Below are positions 1 through 8,485 of a stretch of DNA of 64,000 nucleotides, piece by piece. A program made the position numbers and the translations under genes. This DNA comes from VXRJ01 sp964636705 (GTDB lineage Bacteria > Acidobacteriota > Vicinamibacteria > Vicinamibacterales > UBA8438), in assembly GCA_964636705.1 (NCBI GenBank), contig CAZWUJ010000020.1:1-64000 (forward strand), written 5' to 3'. The notes beneath the pieces were generated by a model. It did not search any database. It was not told where the DNA came from and was given only the letters and a program-made list of their open reading frames with translations. Each line of letters starts with the position of its first letter. Position 1 is the stretch's first letter.

Positions 1-65
1 GGTATACAACGCGCGCCTGTAAATGTAAAGCTATTTTAGGGACACACCACTAGGTTGGTCGCCCG

Positions 66-476
66 ATGAGAATCGCGCTGGCCAGCGATCATGCAGGGTA
101 CGAATACAAGGAAGTGATCAAGGAGTTTCTCCGCGATCGGGGCCATGGAGTCGACGATTTTGGCACTGACAGCAACCGGTCCTGCGATTATCCTGACTTC
201 GTTCGGCCGGCTGCCGAAGCTGTGGCGTCCGGAACATGCGATCGCGGCATCGTCTTGGGGGGATCGGGAAACGGGGAGGCGATTTGCGCTAACAAGGTGT
301 CCGGCATTCGCTGCGCGCTGTGCTGGGACACTACCTCCGCGACGCTGGCTCGATCACACAACGACGCCAATATGCTCGCGATCGGTCAGCGCATGATTGC
401 CCTGGATACGGCCCTGCAGATAGTGCGGGCATGGCTCGACACACCCTTCGACGGTGTCGCCACCAAAGGCGAGTAG
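66..476 (+). CDS. rpiB: Ribose-5-phosphate isomerase B family (RpiB/LacAB)
   Basis: A 136-aa cytosolic sugar-phosphate isomerase. The family interconverts ribose 5-phosphate and ribulose 5-phosphate in the pentose phosphate pathway. The N-terminal SDHAG motif (residues 7-11), the DYPDF block (41-45) and the SHNDAN block (97-102) are family signatures. The phosphate-binding loop reads GGSGNGE (65-71). This places a Glu at residue 71, where E. coli-type enzymes use a Cys as the catalytic base, so it is the mycobacterial-like subtype. The length is near the family norm of about 145-155 aa. The next gene faces it from the other strand, so it looks monocistronic. Substrate preference (ribose, allose or another phosphate) cannot be read from sequence. 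Confidence 0.92.
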   Translation: MRIALASDHAGYEYKEVIKEFLRDRGHGVDDFGTDSNRSCDYPDFVRPAAEAVASGTCDRGIVLGGSGNGEAICANKVSGIRCALCWDTTSATLARSHNDANMLAIGQRMIALDTALQIVRAWLDTPFDGVATKGE

Positions 477-516
477 ACCGACTGGAGGCCATTGGCTGAT
501 CGCCGCCGCCGGCCGG

Positions 517-975
517 CTACTTCATGTTGGAGTAGTCGGCCGCGCTCATCATGAACGCCTCGATCTCAATCGGCACCTGGTACTTCGCGAGGAGCTCCTT
601 CCATTCCGGGTCGGCGAGGAAGTTGGTGAACACCTCGTCGCGGTGAGCCCGGTCGCGGTAGGCCAGCATCCAGATGAGCGTGTTGGGATTCTCCAGGCTC
701 TGCCAGTTCCCCACGATCACGGCGCCGTGCTTCTCGAACAATTCCACTTCGCCCTCGCGGAAGCGCCGGTGGAGATTGTCTATGCCGCCCGCGCCGTCCC
801 TCTCCGGCTCCGCGGTGTACATGCGGATCTCGAAGCAGCGGGAATCCGGGGCGACGTTCTTCGCGAATTCCGCGGCGAGGCCGCCGGCCGGGCCGCAGGG
901 CGCTGGATCGTCCTGCGCGTAGGCCGCGCCGCCGAAACCGAGGGTGATGGCGAGGGCGAGAAGCGTGATTCTCAT
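517..975 (-). CDS. Secreted NIPSNAP-family protein
   Basis: A 152-aa protein with a clear Sec signal peptide (residues 1-20, ending AYA). The mature part matches the NIPSNAP/ferredoxin-like fold: an early FEIRMYTAE strand, a helix with the FEKHGA turn, the central NWQSLENPN region, and the AYRDRAHRDE and DPEWKELL segments. NIPSNAP proteins are small alpha-beta barrel-like dimers of unclear biochemical role, and bacterial members often sit in catabolic or redox loci. AAAGGA lies a few bases before the ATG and supports this start. It is convergent with rpiB and 127 bp downstream of a membrane-protein gene on the same strand. The family assignment is secure; the function is unknown. Confidence 0.82.
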   Translation of the reverse strand: MRITLLALAITLGFGGAAYAQDDPAPCGPAGGLAAEFAKNVAPDSRCFEIRMYTAEPERDGAGGIDNLHRRFREGEVELFEKHGAVIVGNWQSLENPNTLIWMLAYRDRAHRDEVFTNFLADPEWKELLAKYQVPIEIEAFMMSAADYSNMK

Positions 976-1102
976 GACTGTTCCTTTCTGAATCGGTCAC
1001 CGCGGCCGGCGACGGATCCGTACCCGTTTCGCGGCGCATCCTATCAGGCGCTGGCTGACTCTGTCGCGCCCGCCGGCTCTCCGTCGCTGCGACCGAGCCC
1101 GG

Positions 1103-1663
1103 TCACGGCCACAGCCATCCGAAGGCGCCTCCGGTCAGCAGTGCGTAGATCAGCCCGTCGAACATGCTGCGCAGGGTCGCGCCCCAGCCCTGGGACATCC
1201 AGATCGCGTCCTGGGCATGCGCGAGGGCGTATCCCATGAAGGCCGTTGTCGATGCGATCTGGAAGACGGACAGGTACGCGGCATCCGGCCCGAGCGCCAG
1301 TCCGGTGACGTAGGCCGCAAACAGACCAACGACCAGGCAATACACAAACCACTGCACGAACTGCCTGGCCATCCCCGAAGCATCACCGGTCCGCAGCACG
1401 GTCATGAATGCACAGGGCCCGCGCTGGGCCTTGGCCTGGAACTCCTTGCTCTTGAGCACCTCCATGCTCTTCGCGTAGGGGAGCGAGTAGTTGCCCGGCT
1501 GGAGGTCAAAACCGCGCAGGGCGTCCATGACGCCGTCCTCGTCGGGGACACCCTGGAAGTCGTGCTTGTGCCAGTTGAGAACCATGTGGATGACTGAACT
1601 CGCGACGAACACGAGTACGGCGGACACCAGGATCGGTAGCCAGAGGCTGAAGGCGGAGACCAT
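1103..1663 (-). CDS. Hypothetical inner-membrane protein
   Basis: A 186-aa protein with an N-terminal transmembrane helix (about residues 7-28), a soluble stretch rich in charged residues (32-90), and three hydrophobic segments (about 100-120, 128-148 and 160-184). GGAG seven bases upstream of the ATG supports the start. I do not recognise a named family. The central part (GVPDEDGVMDAL, then RGPCAFMTVL) looks structured and cytosolic or periplasmic rather than a linker. It precedes the NIPSNAP gene on the same strand with a 127-bp gap, so cotranscription is possible but not shown. Confidence 0.75.
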   Translation of the reverse strand: MVSAFSLWLPILVSAVLVFVASSVIHMVLNWHKHDFQGVPDEDGVMDALRGFDLQPGNYSLPYAKSMEVLKSKEFQAKAQRGPCAFMTVLRTGDASGMARQFVQWFVYCLVVGLFAAYVTGLALGPDAAYLSVFQIASTTAFMGYALAHAQDAIWMSQGWGATLRSMFDGLIYALLTGGAFGWLWP

Positions 1664-1781
1664 GTGATCACTCCCTTGGTTGGGGGTTGACGTTGGAAGC
1701 GACGGTCGAAGCCGGACAGTCGGCCTCGGTCATGACACTTCCCATTCTAAGTGTCACTGCCCGCAAGTGCAGTGCCTGGCG

Positions 1782-3215
1782 TCAACCTGCGGCAAATGCC
1801 TGGAACGCCGGCACCAGGATCATGCTCAGCACGATCACGACGATCGACGTGAGAACGGTGGCGACGGCCCCGACTCTGAACAGCGTCCCGAACCCGACGG
1901 CCCCGAACGCGAACGTCGCGGCCACTGCCGGGCTGGACCAGGGAAGCGCCACCGCCTGGGCCGTGCCCGCGATGATCCGCGCGAGAATCGCGGGGTTGTA
2001 GCCAACCGCGTCCGCAATCGGAAAGAGCATGGTGGAAACCATCACGGACGTTGCGGTACCGCTCGCCAACTGCGTCAACAGCGGCGTGATCAGGCCCGCC
2101 ACCCAGGGCAGAGCCCCCGCCGTAACGCGGCCCGTGAGCATGCCGACGAGCCAATCGAGCATGCCCAGACTGGCCAGCACGTCTGCGAGCGCCGCCCCGC
2201 CGACGACCAGGAACAGCACGTTCCACGCGATCCCTTCCTGGAAGTCTCTCGCCTCCAGGGTCATTTCGCCGCGCTTCGCATCCGCGGGAAGCAGGAAGAG
2301 CAGCACCATCGCCACCGGGGGCACGTACCAGATGTCGAGAAACTCGGCCGTGACGATCGTGGGGAGCGTCCACAGCACGAGCATCAGGATCAGCACGAAC
2401 AGGACGGTCTTCTCCCCCTGGCTCATCGGCCCGAGCTGCTCGAGTTCGTTGCGAAAACGGGCTCGGGCGCCGGAGATGGCATACGCCTCGGGCCGTAGCA
2501 TGAGCTTCAGTATCAGATAGCAGACCGGGAGGTGGGCGGCCGTCAGGAGGACTCCGGTCGATGTCCACTGGGCGAAGCTGACGCTGTAGCCGGTCAACTG
2601 CTCCAGCAGCGAAACCGTCAGGGCGTTGAAGACGATACCGGCCGGGGTCGCCAGTCCGCCGGCGGCCGCACCATACAGAACGGCCAGACTCGCCGCCGCG
2701 GCCATCCGCGGCGCGCCGGGCGCAACGGAACGAATGAGCGACAGCACGACCGGTGTCACCGTGACGATGACCGCGAGGTCGCTGAGCGCCGCGGACAGCA
2801 CCGCGGACACGACCAGGATCGCGAGTATGAGACCGCCGCCGGACCGGGCCACTCCCGGCAGGCAGAGCGCGGCCAAGGCGATTCTCCGCGCCAGACCATG
2901 CTTCTGGAACGCGTGTCCGAAGAGCATGATGCCCATGAGCCAGGGGAGGATGACCTGGCCGTAACTGGCGGCCACGTCGGAAAAGGGCATCGCGCCCAGC
3001 GGAAGCAGAACGAACGGCAGGAGGCTGCTGACTGCCCACGGCACCGGCATGGTTACCCACCACGCCACCGTCCACGCGCAACTGCCGAGGGCGAAGTGTG
3101 CTTCCGGCGCCAAACCGGTCAGTGGCGCGGCCTGGACGAGGGCGAACGCCGCGGGCCCCGCCAGCAGGCGCAGCACGAGCGTTCGCGATCCGGTCGGCTC
3201 CTCAGCGGCTCCCAC
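1782..3215 (-). CDS. SLC13/DASS-family anion (dicarboxylate/sulfate-type) permease
   Basis: A 477-aa polytopic inner-membrane protein with about 11-12 hydrophobic segments. The DASS/ArsB-NhaD pattern is seen as two half-repeats: MPFSDVAASYGQ with a following helix hairpin near 75-95, and a second hairpin with QLASGTATSVMVST (about 385-400). Conserved helix-breaking GLATPAG (about 208-214) also fits. The family moves dicarboxylates, citrate or sulfate, usually with sodium. The start is GTG: GGAGG lies about six bases upstream. The first 14 bases overlap the end of the NCS2 permease gene, which indicates translational coupling. The SNT-type sodium-site motif reads SDLA in the first repeat, so ion coupling and substrate are uncertain. 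Confidence 0.8.
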   Translation of the reverse strand: MGAAEEPTGSRTLVLRLLAGPAAFALVQAAPLTGLAPEAHFALGSCAWTVAWWVTMPVPWAVSSLLPFVLLPLGAMPFSDVAASYGQVILPWLMGIMLFGHAFQKHGLARRIALAALCLPGVARSGGGLILAILVVSAVLSAALSDLAVIVTVTPVVLSLIRSVAPGAPRMAAAASLAVLYGAAAGGLATPAGIVFNALTVSLLEQLTGYSVSFAQWTSTGVLLTAAHLPVCYLILKLMLRPEAYAISGARARFRNELEQLGPMSQGEKTVLFVLILMLVLWTLPTIVTAEFLDIWYVPPVAMVLLFLLPADAKRGEMTLEARDFQEGIAWNVLFLVVGGAALADVLASLGMLDWLVGMLTGRVTAGALPWVAGLITPLLTQLASGTATSVMVSTMLFPIADAVGYNPAILARIIAGTAQAVALPWSSPAVAATFAFGAVGFGTLFRVGAVATVLTSIVVIVLSMILVPAFQAFAAG

Positions 3216-4965
3216 GGCTCGCCTCCGGGACTTCGACCCGGATCGTCACGATGTCCGAATCGTGGAACTGCTGGTGGCGCACGGAGGACGCGATGTGACG
3301 TAGCAATCGAAGCGAGACTTCCCGCTCCATCAGCACGTCGTCGGGCCGGTCCGCCAGCAGTCCGATCTGGTCCTGAACGTTCTCCTCGCCCGCCCCGGCA
3401 ATGAACTCGAGGATGGCGCCACCGCTCTCCTTGCGCGCCCTCAGCAGCAGGCGCCGCCGGTCGCGCCTCTCACGGGCCTCATCCTGGCCGATGAGCGTCA
3501 GCAGTGTTTCCTCACTGGCGGCGTCGAGACGGTCGACCATCTTCGCTCCCCAGCCGTTCCGGGATGCGAACGCGCCGAGGAACTCCCTGATCTTCGGCAA
3601 CACGGACAGATCGAGCTCGACTTCGATCCGGCTCCGGCGGGGCGCCGTCGCTTCCAGAAACAGGGTCATGAAGATGGCCACGAGACCGCCGGCCGTGATT
3701 CCGTTCTGCAGCAGGCCACCTGCGAGCTCCGCAAGCAGTTCGGGGAATATCAGACCGTTCTGGCAACCGACCCCTACCCAGAACGCGACCCCGGCGATGA
3801 GTGCCTTTCGGTGGTCTATTCCTCCCTGCACGACTTCCGTCATGCCGCGGACGAAACTCATCGCCAGCACGACGGTCAGATAGGCGACGACGACCGGGCT
3901 GGGTATCGCCAGGATCATCGCAATCACCTTGGGCAGGAACGCCAGGCCGATCAGTACGCCGCCACCGGCGATTCCCACGCGGCGGGCCGCGACACCCGTC
4001 AACTCCACGGTGGGGACGCTGACGCCGATGGTTTGGGTCGGCATTATGCCCGTGAGCCCGGAGAGCAGCTTGCCGATGCCGTCCGCGGCCACGGCCCCCT
4101 CGACCGCCCGGTAGTCCACGGCCCGCGGCCGGCGCCACGACACGCGCTGGATGGCTACCGCCCCGGTGATCGTCTGGATGGCGCCGATGAGGGCCACGAA
4201 CACGAAGGCGGGAAAGAGTTCCACGAACGCCGGGCCCAGGTCGAGGCCGACACCTGGCCAGCCGCCCTCCGGGAGACCGATCCACGACGCCCGGGCAACG
4301 CGATCCGGGTCGTAGAGGCCCAGCGATCCGGCCACCACGGAGCCGGCGACCACCCCGGCGAGTGGCGCCCACAGGCGGAGCGTCGCGGTCCCCTTCAGGG
4401 AGATGGCGCTAATGACAAGAACCGTCGCCAGCGCGGTGAGGGGCGCGGCGAGAGCTGCTGCCTCGCCCGGCACGTCGGTCAGGCGGCCGAATACGACGGG
4501 CAGCACCGTTGCCGGTACGAGCATGTTGACCGTGCCGACGATGGTCGGCGTCAGAAGCCGCCTGAACAGGGCGAGCCGCATCGAGATGACGATCGGGACG
4601 AGCGACGATGCGACGACCAGCGTGGCGAGTAGCGCCGGACCGCCCTCGATCAGAGCGCTGACACAGACCCCGATGTAGGCTCCGGCGGGACCCATCGCCA
4701 GCACGTATCCCGCCCCGACCCGGCCCAGCCGAACCGCTTGCAGCGCCGTGGAGATGCCACTGACGGCGACCGCGCTGAAGACGGCCCAGGACAGGTATGC
4801 TTCGGTCCCGCCCGCAGCCCGGATGACGATGGTGGGGATCAGAACGATACTGGCCAGACCGAGAACGACGAGCTGCAGGCCGCAGGCGAAGGCCAGGGCT
4901 GGCGGGAGAGTCTCGTCGGGCTGGTAGCGGACGGTCGGAGCGCGCGGCGCGTCACCGTCGCTCAC
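3202..4965 (-). CDS. NCS2 xanthine/uracil permease with fused C-terminal cytosolic domain
   Basis: A 587-aa protein. Residues about 20-445 form a nucleobase:cation symporter-2 core of roughly 14 helices, with GPAGAYIG (92-99) and the family hairpin region IGKLLSGLTGIMPTQT (about 298-313), where the substrate-site acid usually lies. After the last helix comes a soluble tail of about 135 residues (450-587), which is absent from ordinary NCS2 carriers. It contains LDAASEETLLTL, AILEFIAGAGEENVQD and a closing strand DIVTIRVEV, a pattern resembling an HATPase/anti-sigma-like fold. GTG start with a GGGGGA element. It lies 12 bp after the YciI-like gene and overlaps the SLC13 gene. The transporter call is firm; the tail assignment is tentative. 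Confidence 0.86.
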   Translation of the reverse strand: MSDGDAPRAPTVRYQPDETLPPALAFACGLQLVVLGLASIVLIPTIVIRAAGGTEAYLSWAVFSAVAVSGISTALQAVRLGRVGAGYVLAMGPAGAYIGVCVSALIEGGPALLATLVVASSLVPIVISMRLALFRRLLTPTIVGTVNMLVPATVLPVVFGRLTDVPGEAAALAAPLTALATVLVISAISLKGTATLRLWAPLAGVVAGSVVAGSLGLYDPDRVARASWIGLPEGGWPGVGLDLGPAFVELFPAFVFVALIGAIQTITGAVAIQRVSWRRPRAVDYRAVEGAVAADGIGKLLSGLTGIMPTQTIGVSVPTVELTGVAARRVGIAGGGVLIGLAFLPKVIAMILAIPSPVVVAYLTVVLAMSFVRGMTEVVQGGIDHRKALIAGVAFWVGVGCQNGLIFPELLAELAGGLLQNGITAGGLVAIFMTLFLEATAPRRSRIEVELDLSVLPKIREFLGAFASRNGWGAKMVDRLDAASEETLLTLIGQDEARERRDRRRLLLRARKESGGAILEFIAGAGEENVQDQIGLLADRPDDVLMEREVSLRLLRHIASSVRHQQFHDSDIVTIRVEVPEASRGSR

Positions 4966-4977
4966 CAGGTTCCCCCG

Positions 4978-5277
4978 CTAGCCGGGTCGGCCCGTCAACC
5001 AGTTCCAGGGCCTGACGTGGGTTTCTGCGAAGAGGTCCGCCTGCGCGTAGGGGCTGTCGGCGACGAAAGCCCGGGCTGCGGCAAGCGAGGGAGCTTCCAG
5101 CACCAGAATCAGGCCGACGGCGGTCTCTTCACTCTCGTCGAGCGTGGGCCCGGCGTGATGCACGGTTACTCCGGGGTGACGCGGGTGATCGTGAAGGTAG
5201 GCCGAGAACTGGTCAAACCGACGGAGCCGCTCCTCCGCCATTCCTTCTCTGTGCGTGATGAACACTACGTAGTGCAT
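4978..5277 (-). CDS. YciI-like (YCII family) small protein
   Basis: A 99-aa protein starting MHYVVFITH. It follows the YCII ferredoxin-like layout: an N-terminal strand, an arginine-rich helix (EERLRRFDQFSAYL), the AGP turn with a following acidic residue (AGPTLDES), a central strand LILVLEAP, and a helix (LAAARAFVADSPYAQADLF) ending in a WNW strand. YCII domains have a conserved His-Asp pair and are often putative dehydratases or halogenase-like enzymes, but most have no known role. The reading frame is open for 61 codons further upstream, but AGGAG just before this ATG and the family N-terminus fix the start. It is first in the YciI-NCS2-SLC13 group. Confidence 0.8.
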   Translation of the reverse strand: MHYVVFITHREGMAEERLRRFDQFSAYLHDHPRHPGVTVHHAGPTLDESEETAVGLILVLEAPSLAAARAFVADSPYAQADLFAETHVRPWNWLTGRPG

Positions 5278-5357
5278 GTGGCAGGCTCCTCTTCCAGGGA
5301 CGTTTGCAAGACCATCCGGCGACGCCTTCGAGTCTACAGGACGACAATGCGCTCCGC

Positions 5358-5756
5358 TCAACTGAAGTCCGTCCCGAGCAGCACGGCGATGATGATTGCC
5401 AGCACCGCCGCCGGGGCCACGAAACGGATGAAGCCGAGCCATATCCCGTAGCGGAACCATCCAGGCTGGTTGCCGTCCACCAACTCCGCGCGACTGACGC
5501 GCCGGCTGACGAACCAGCCCGTGGCGAGCGTGATCGCCGCCAGTCAGCAGCGTGGCGCGGCGCCGCTCCAGCCCCTGTTCGTCGATCAGATAGCTGGCCG
5601 GACGAAGCCCACGTACACGTAGAGCGCAGCCAGGACGGCGACGGCCAACAAGGCGATGTTGCCGTAGAGAGGTCCGACCTGAAGTCCCAGGAACAATGCG
5701 AACGAGAACGCCAGGTACAGGCCGATGATGGCGGCGGCGTGAGCGAGGATCTTCAA
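5358..5756 (-). pseudogene. Decayed membrane transporter remnant (NSS/SNF-type C-terminus)
   Basis: No intact gene is present, but the minus strand carries two hydrophobic protein-like blocks. The upstream block begins at a TTG (5756) and runs through two predicted helices (AHAAAIIGLYLAFSFALF and ALLAVAVLAALYVYVGF) to an in-frame TGA near 5586. A shifted frame carries the text on (YLIDEQGLERRRATLL). The original frame then resumes with ATGWFVSRR, the hinge DGNQPGWFRYG and a last helix FIRFVAPAAVLAIIIAVLLG, ending at TGA 5358. The last block resembles the C-terminal helices of bacterial sodium-dependent neurotransmitter:sodium symporters. Two compensating frameshifts or assembly errors would explain it. 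The family call is tentative. Confidence 0.5.
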
Positions 5757-5764
5757 GTTTCAGG

Positions 5765-7036
5765 TCAGTCGATCAGCGCCCGGTACACTGCTTCGACGAA
5801 GCCCTCCCGGAAACCGTTCCCGGATGCCGGCGACGCGGCGGCCATGATGACGGTCACCATGTCTTCCACCGGGTCGATGAAGAAACGGGTGCCGGAGGAG
5901 CCATCCCACCAGAACGTACCCTCGGGGACGGGGAGTGGAGAGGCGTCGGCGTCCATCACGACACAGAATCCGAGGGTCCATCCACGGCCGGGCTGCGGTG
6001 TACCGAAGCCAATCGGCAGGAGGGCGTCGGGGACACGGTTGACGGTCATCAGGGCGACGGTCTCGGGCTCCAGCACGCGGACCCCGTCGAGCTCGCCGCG
6101 GTTGAGGAACATCTGGGAGAAGCGGAGGTAGTCGCGGACGGTCGAGACCAGGCCAACCCCGCCCTCTATCAGGGGGGGCTGCTCGGTGAACGGCACGACC
6201 TCTATGGCGTGCGGCCGCAGCTCGCCGTCGGGTGCGGGACGGTACGCTGGTCCGAAGCGGTCGGCGCGCGACGGATCGACGCGAAACAGAGTATCGGTCA
6301 TGCCGAGTGGCTCGAAGACCCGCCGCTGGAGGAACTGGTCGAACGGCCTGCCCGACCAGATCTCGACGAGCCGGCCGAGGATGGTCGTGGAGATGCCGTA
6401 GCGCCAGCGCGTGCCGGGATCCTCGAACAGCGGAACGCGGGCGGCGTTGCTCACCATCTGCGTCAGCGAGATGGAGCGCAGCCGGACCTGCTCGGCGCGG
6501 TAGATGGCCGAGCTTCGGCTGCCCAGCCCGGAGGTGTGCAGCAGGAGGTGCTCGACCGTCATCTCGATGCGCCGCGGCCGGGTCGCGGTCAGGTCGGGGT
6601 TGGACGCATCCGCGAGGACGCGCTGGTCCGCGAACTCGGGCAGATACATCGACACGGGATCGTCGAGCTCGAAGCGGTCTTCCTCCCAGAGGATCATCGC
6701 GGCCAGACTGGTGATGGGCCGCGTCATCGAGTAGAGGCGGAACAGGGCGTCGTCGCGCATCGCGAGGCCGCGCTCGCGGTCGAGCTCGCCGAGGGCTTCG
6801 AGGTACACAAGCTGACCGTGCCGGGCGACGGCGGCCACGACGCCGGCGATGTCTCCCGCGTCGACATGAGACTGCAGCCCGCGCGTTGCTACGTCCAGCC
6901 GTTCGGACGACAGCCCGACGGATTCCGGGACTGCCGTAGGCAGATCCTGTGCCCGGAGCGCGCTGCCTCCATCGGCAAGAAGGCCAAAGACGAGGAAGAC
7001 GGGGATGAGCCGAGCAGTCACGGTGGCGCTCCGCAC
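5765..7036 (-). CDS. Secreted serine hydrolase, class C beta-lactamase/esterase fold
   Basis: A 423-aa protein with a signal peptide (1-30, ending ALRAQ). The PBP-like fold of class C beta-lactamases and EstB esterases is clear from LYSMTRPITS (101-110), LLHTSGLG, the YGIST motif that supplies the catalytic Tyr, ILGRLVEIWSG, and the late FWWDGSSGTRFFIDP block. In the SxxK tetrad (103-106) the Lys is replaced by Arg (SMTR), so the usual general base is changed. The family hydrolyses esters, beta-lactams or D-peptides in the periplasm. It is divergent from the PLP decarboxylase gene, with start codons only about 45 bp apart. Activity is uncertain because of the Lys to Arg change. Confidence 0.87.
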   Translation of the reverse strand: MRSATVTARLIPVFLVFGLLADGGSALRAQDLPTAVPESVGLSSERLDVATRGLQSHVDAGDIAGVVAAVARHGQLVYLEALGELDRERGLAMRDDALFRLYSMTRPITSLAAMILWEEDRFELDDPVSMYLPEFADQRVLADASNPDLTATRPRRIEMTVEHLLLHTSGLGSRSSAIYRAEQVRLRSISLTQMVSNAARVPLFEDPGTRWRYGISTTILGRLVEIWSGRPFDQFLQRRVFEPLGMTDTLFRVDPSRADRFGPAYRPAPDGELRPHAIEVVPFTEQPPLIEGGVGLVSTVRDYLRFSQMFLNRGELDGVRVLEPETVALMTVNRVPDALLPIGFGTPQPGRGWTLGFCVVMDADASPLPVPEGTFWWDGSSGTRFFIDPVEDMVTVIMAAASPASGNGFREGFVEAVYRALID

Positions 7037-7048
7037 TATACTGCGGCA
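7035..7048 (+). promoter_or_regulatory. Candidate promoter motif with TATACT -10 (copy 1)
   Basis: The 14-bp string ACTATACTGCGGCA occurs here and again at 31569-31582, each time upstream of a plus-strand gene. TATACT (7037-7042) lies 38 bases before the decarboxylase ATG. No good TTGACA-like -35 is visible at 17 bp. It overlaps the first codon of the divergent serine hydrolase gene. Confidence 0.4.
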
Positions 7049-7080
7049 ACACGCGCAGAAAAAGGGAAGGTCGAACTCGG

Positions 7081-8484
7081 ATGTTACAGATGGCGCCGGA
7101 GACGATGCGCGAACTCGCGCATCAAGTTGCAGACATATTGATAGAGCGGAATGTGCATCTGCCGGACGAACGGGCGTGGGAGGGCGACTTCAAGGACGCC
7201 CTTGCCGACCGCCTGGATGAAGACGCGCCCGAAGCCGGCCGACCGGCACGAGAGGTAATCGACCGGGCAGTGCGGGACGTGTTGAGCAATACCCTGAGAC
7301 TCGATCATCCGCGGTCGTTCGGTTTCGTGCCGACGTGTCCGACGTGGCCTGGCGTGCTGGCCGACTTCATGGCCTCTGGATTTAACGTCAACGCGGCGAC
7401 GTGGCTCGTAGCGAGCGGTCCGAGCCAGCTCGAATCGGTCGTCGTCGGCTGGTTCCGGCAGTGGTTCGGACTGCCGGCCGGGGCGGGCGGACTGATGACC
7501 AGCGGCGGGTCCGCGGCGGCCCTGCACGGATTCGTGGCAGCCCGCGAGGCGGCCGGTAATCCCGACCGCGCTGCCGTCTACATGAGCGACCAGAGTCACA
7601 GCGCGCAAGTCCGGGCGGCCCGCATTGTGGGCATCGCGGCGGATCGGATTCGGGTGCTCCCGTCCGACACGTCGGGCCGGATCGATCCGCGCGCGGTTAC
7701 GGAAGCGATCGCAGCGGACCGATCGGCGGGGTGCACGCCGCTGGTCGTTTGCGGGAACGCCGGCACCCCGACCCGCGGAGCCGTCGACCCGCTGCCGGCC
7801 CTGGCGGACATCTGTGCTGCCGAGCGCGTGTGGTTTCACATCGATGCGGCGTACGGCGGTTTCGCGGTTCTGACGCCCCGCGGCGCGGCCGCGCTCGAGG
7901 GCATCGACCGGGCAGACTCGATCAATGTTGATCCTCACAAGTGGCTGTTCCAGCCGTACGAGGCGGGCTGCATCCTCGTGCGCGATGCCGGCACACTGGA
8001 ACGCGCCTTCGCCATTCAGCACGACGTGTTGCAGGATTCGGTGTGGGGCGCGAAGCACGCCAACCTGGCGGATCAAGGCATCCAACTGAGCCGCAGCTTC
8101 CGCGCGTTGAAGATCTGGATGTCGATTCAGACGTTCGGGATGGCGGCCTTCCGCGCGGCAATCGAGAACGGGCTCGATCTGGCCGCCCGCGCTGCCGAGT
8201 ACGCGGACACGAGCCGCACGCTGGAACTGGTGTCGGCGTCGCTCAGCATGGTGTGCTTCCGCGTCAACCCCGGTGGCCTCGGCGAGGTTGCTCTGGCTCG
8301 ACTCAACCGCAAGGTGCTTGCCCACGTGTTCTGGGGAGAGCAGGCATTCCTGTCGTCCACCATGGTCAACCGTCGATTCGTTCTGCGGGTGTGCATCCTG
8401 AACCACAACACGACGTGGGATGATGTCCGGGAGGCGCTAGTCGCGGTCGAGCGGTCTGCTCGCGAGGTAGACGAAGGGGCTTGA
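7081..8484 (+). CDS. PLP-dependent decarboxylase, aromatic-L-amino-acid/glutamate group II family
   Basis: A 467-aa fold-type I PLP enzyme of the DDC/GAD group. Visible landmarks are MTSGGSAA (139-146, phosphate binding), DQSHSA (170-175, the His that stacks on PLP), NAGTP (226-230), HIDAAYGG with Asp255 (pyridine nitrogen), and NVDPHKW with the Schiff-base Lys287. The family decarboxylates tryptophan, tyrosine, DOPA, histidine or glutamate. Substrate cannot be assigned from motifs. A GGGAAGG element lies 10-14 bases upstream of the ATG. The HAO-like cytochrome gene starts after a single base, so the two are almost surely cotranscribed. A role in making or removing an amine linked to that redox module is possible but not shown. 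Confidence 0.92.
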   Translation: MLQMAPETMRELAHQVADILIERNVHLPDERAWEGDFKDALADRLDEDAPEAGRPAREVIDRAVRDVLSNTLRLDHPRSFGFVPTCPTWPGVLADFMASGFNVNAATWLVASGPSQLESVVVGWFRQWFGLPAGAGGLMTSGGSAAALHGFVAAREAAGNPDRAAVYMSDQSHSAQVRAARIVGIAADRIRVLPSDTSGRIDPRAVTEAIAADRSAGCTPLVVCGNAGTPTRGAVDPLPALADICAAERVWFHIDAAYGGFAVLTPRGAAALEGIDRADSINVDPHKWLFQPYEAGCILVRDAGTLERAFAIQHDVLQDSVWGAKHANLADQGIQLSRSFRALKIWMSIQTFGMAAFRAAIENGLDLAARAAEYADTSRTLELVSASLSMVCFRVNPGGLGEVALARLNRKVLAHVFWGEQAFLSSTMVNRRFVLRVCILNHNTTWDDVREALVAVERSAREVDEGA

Positions 8485-8485
8485 G

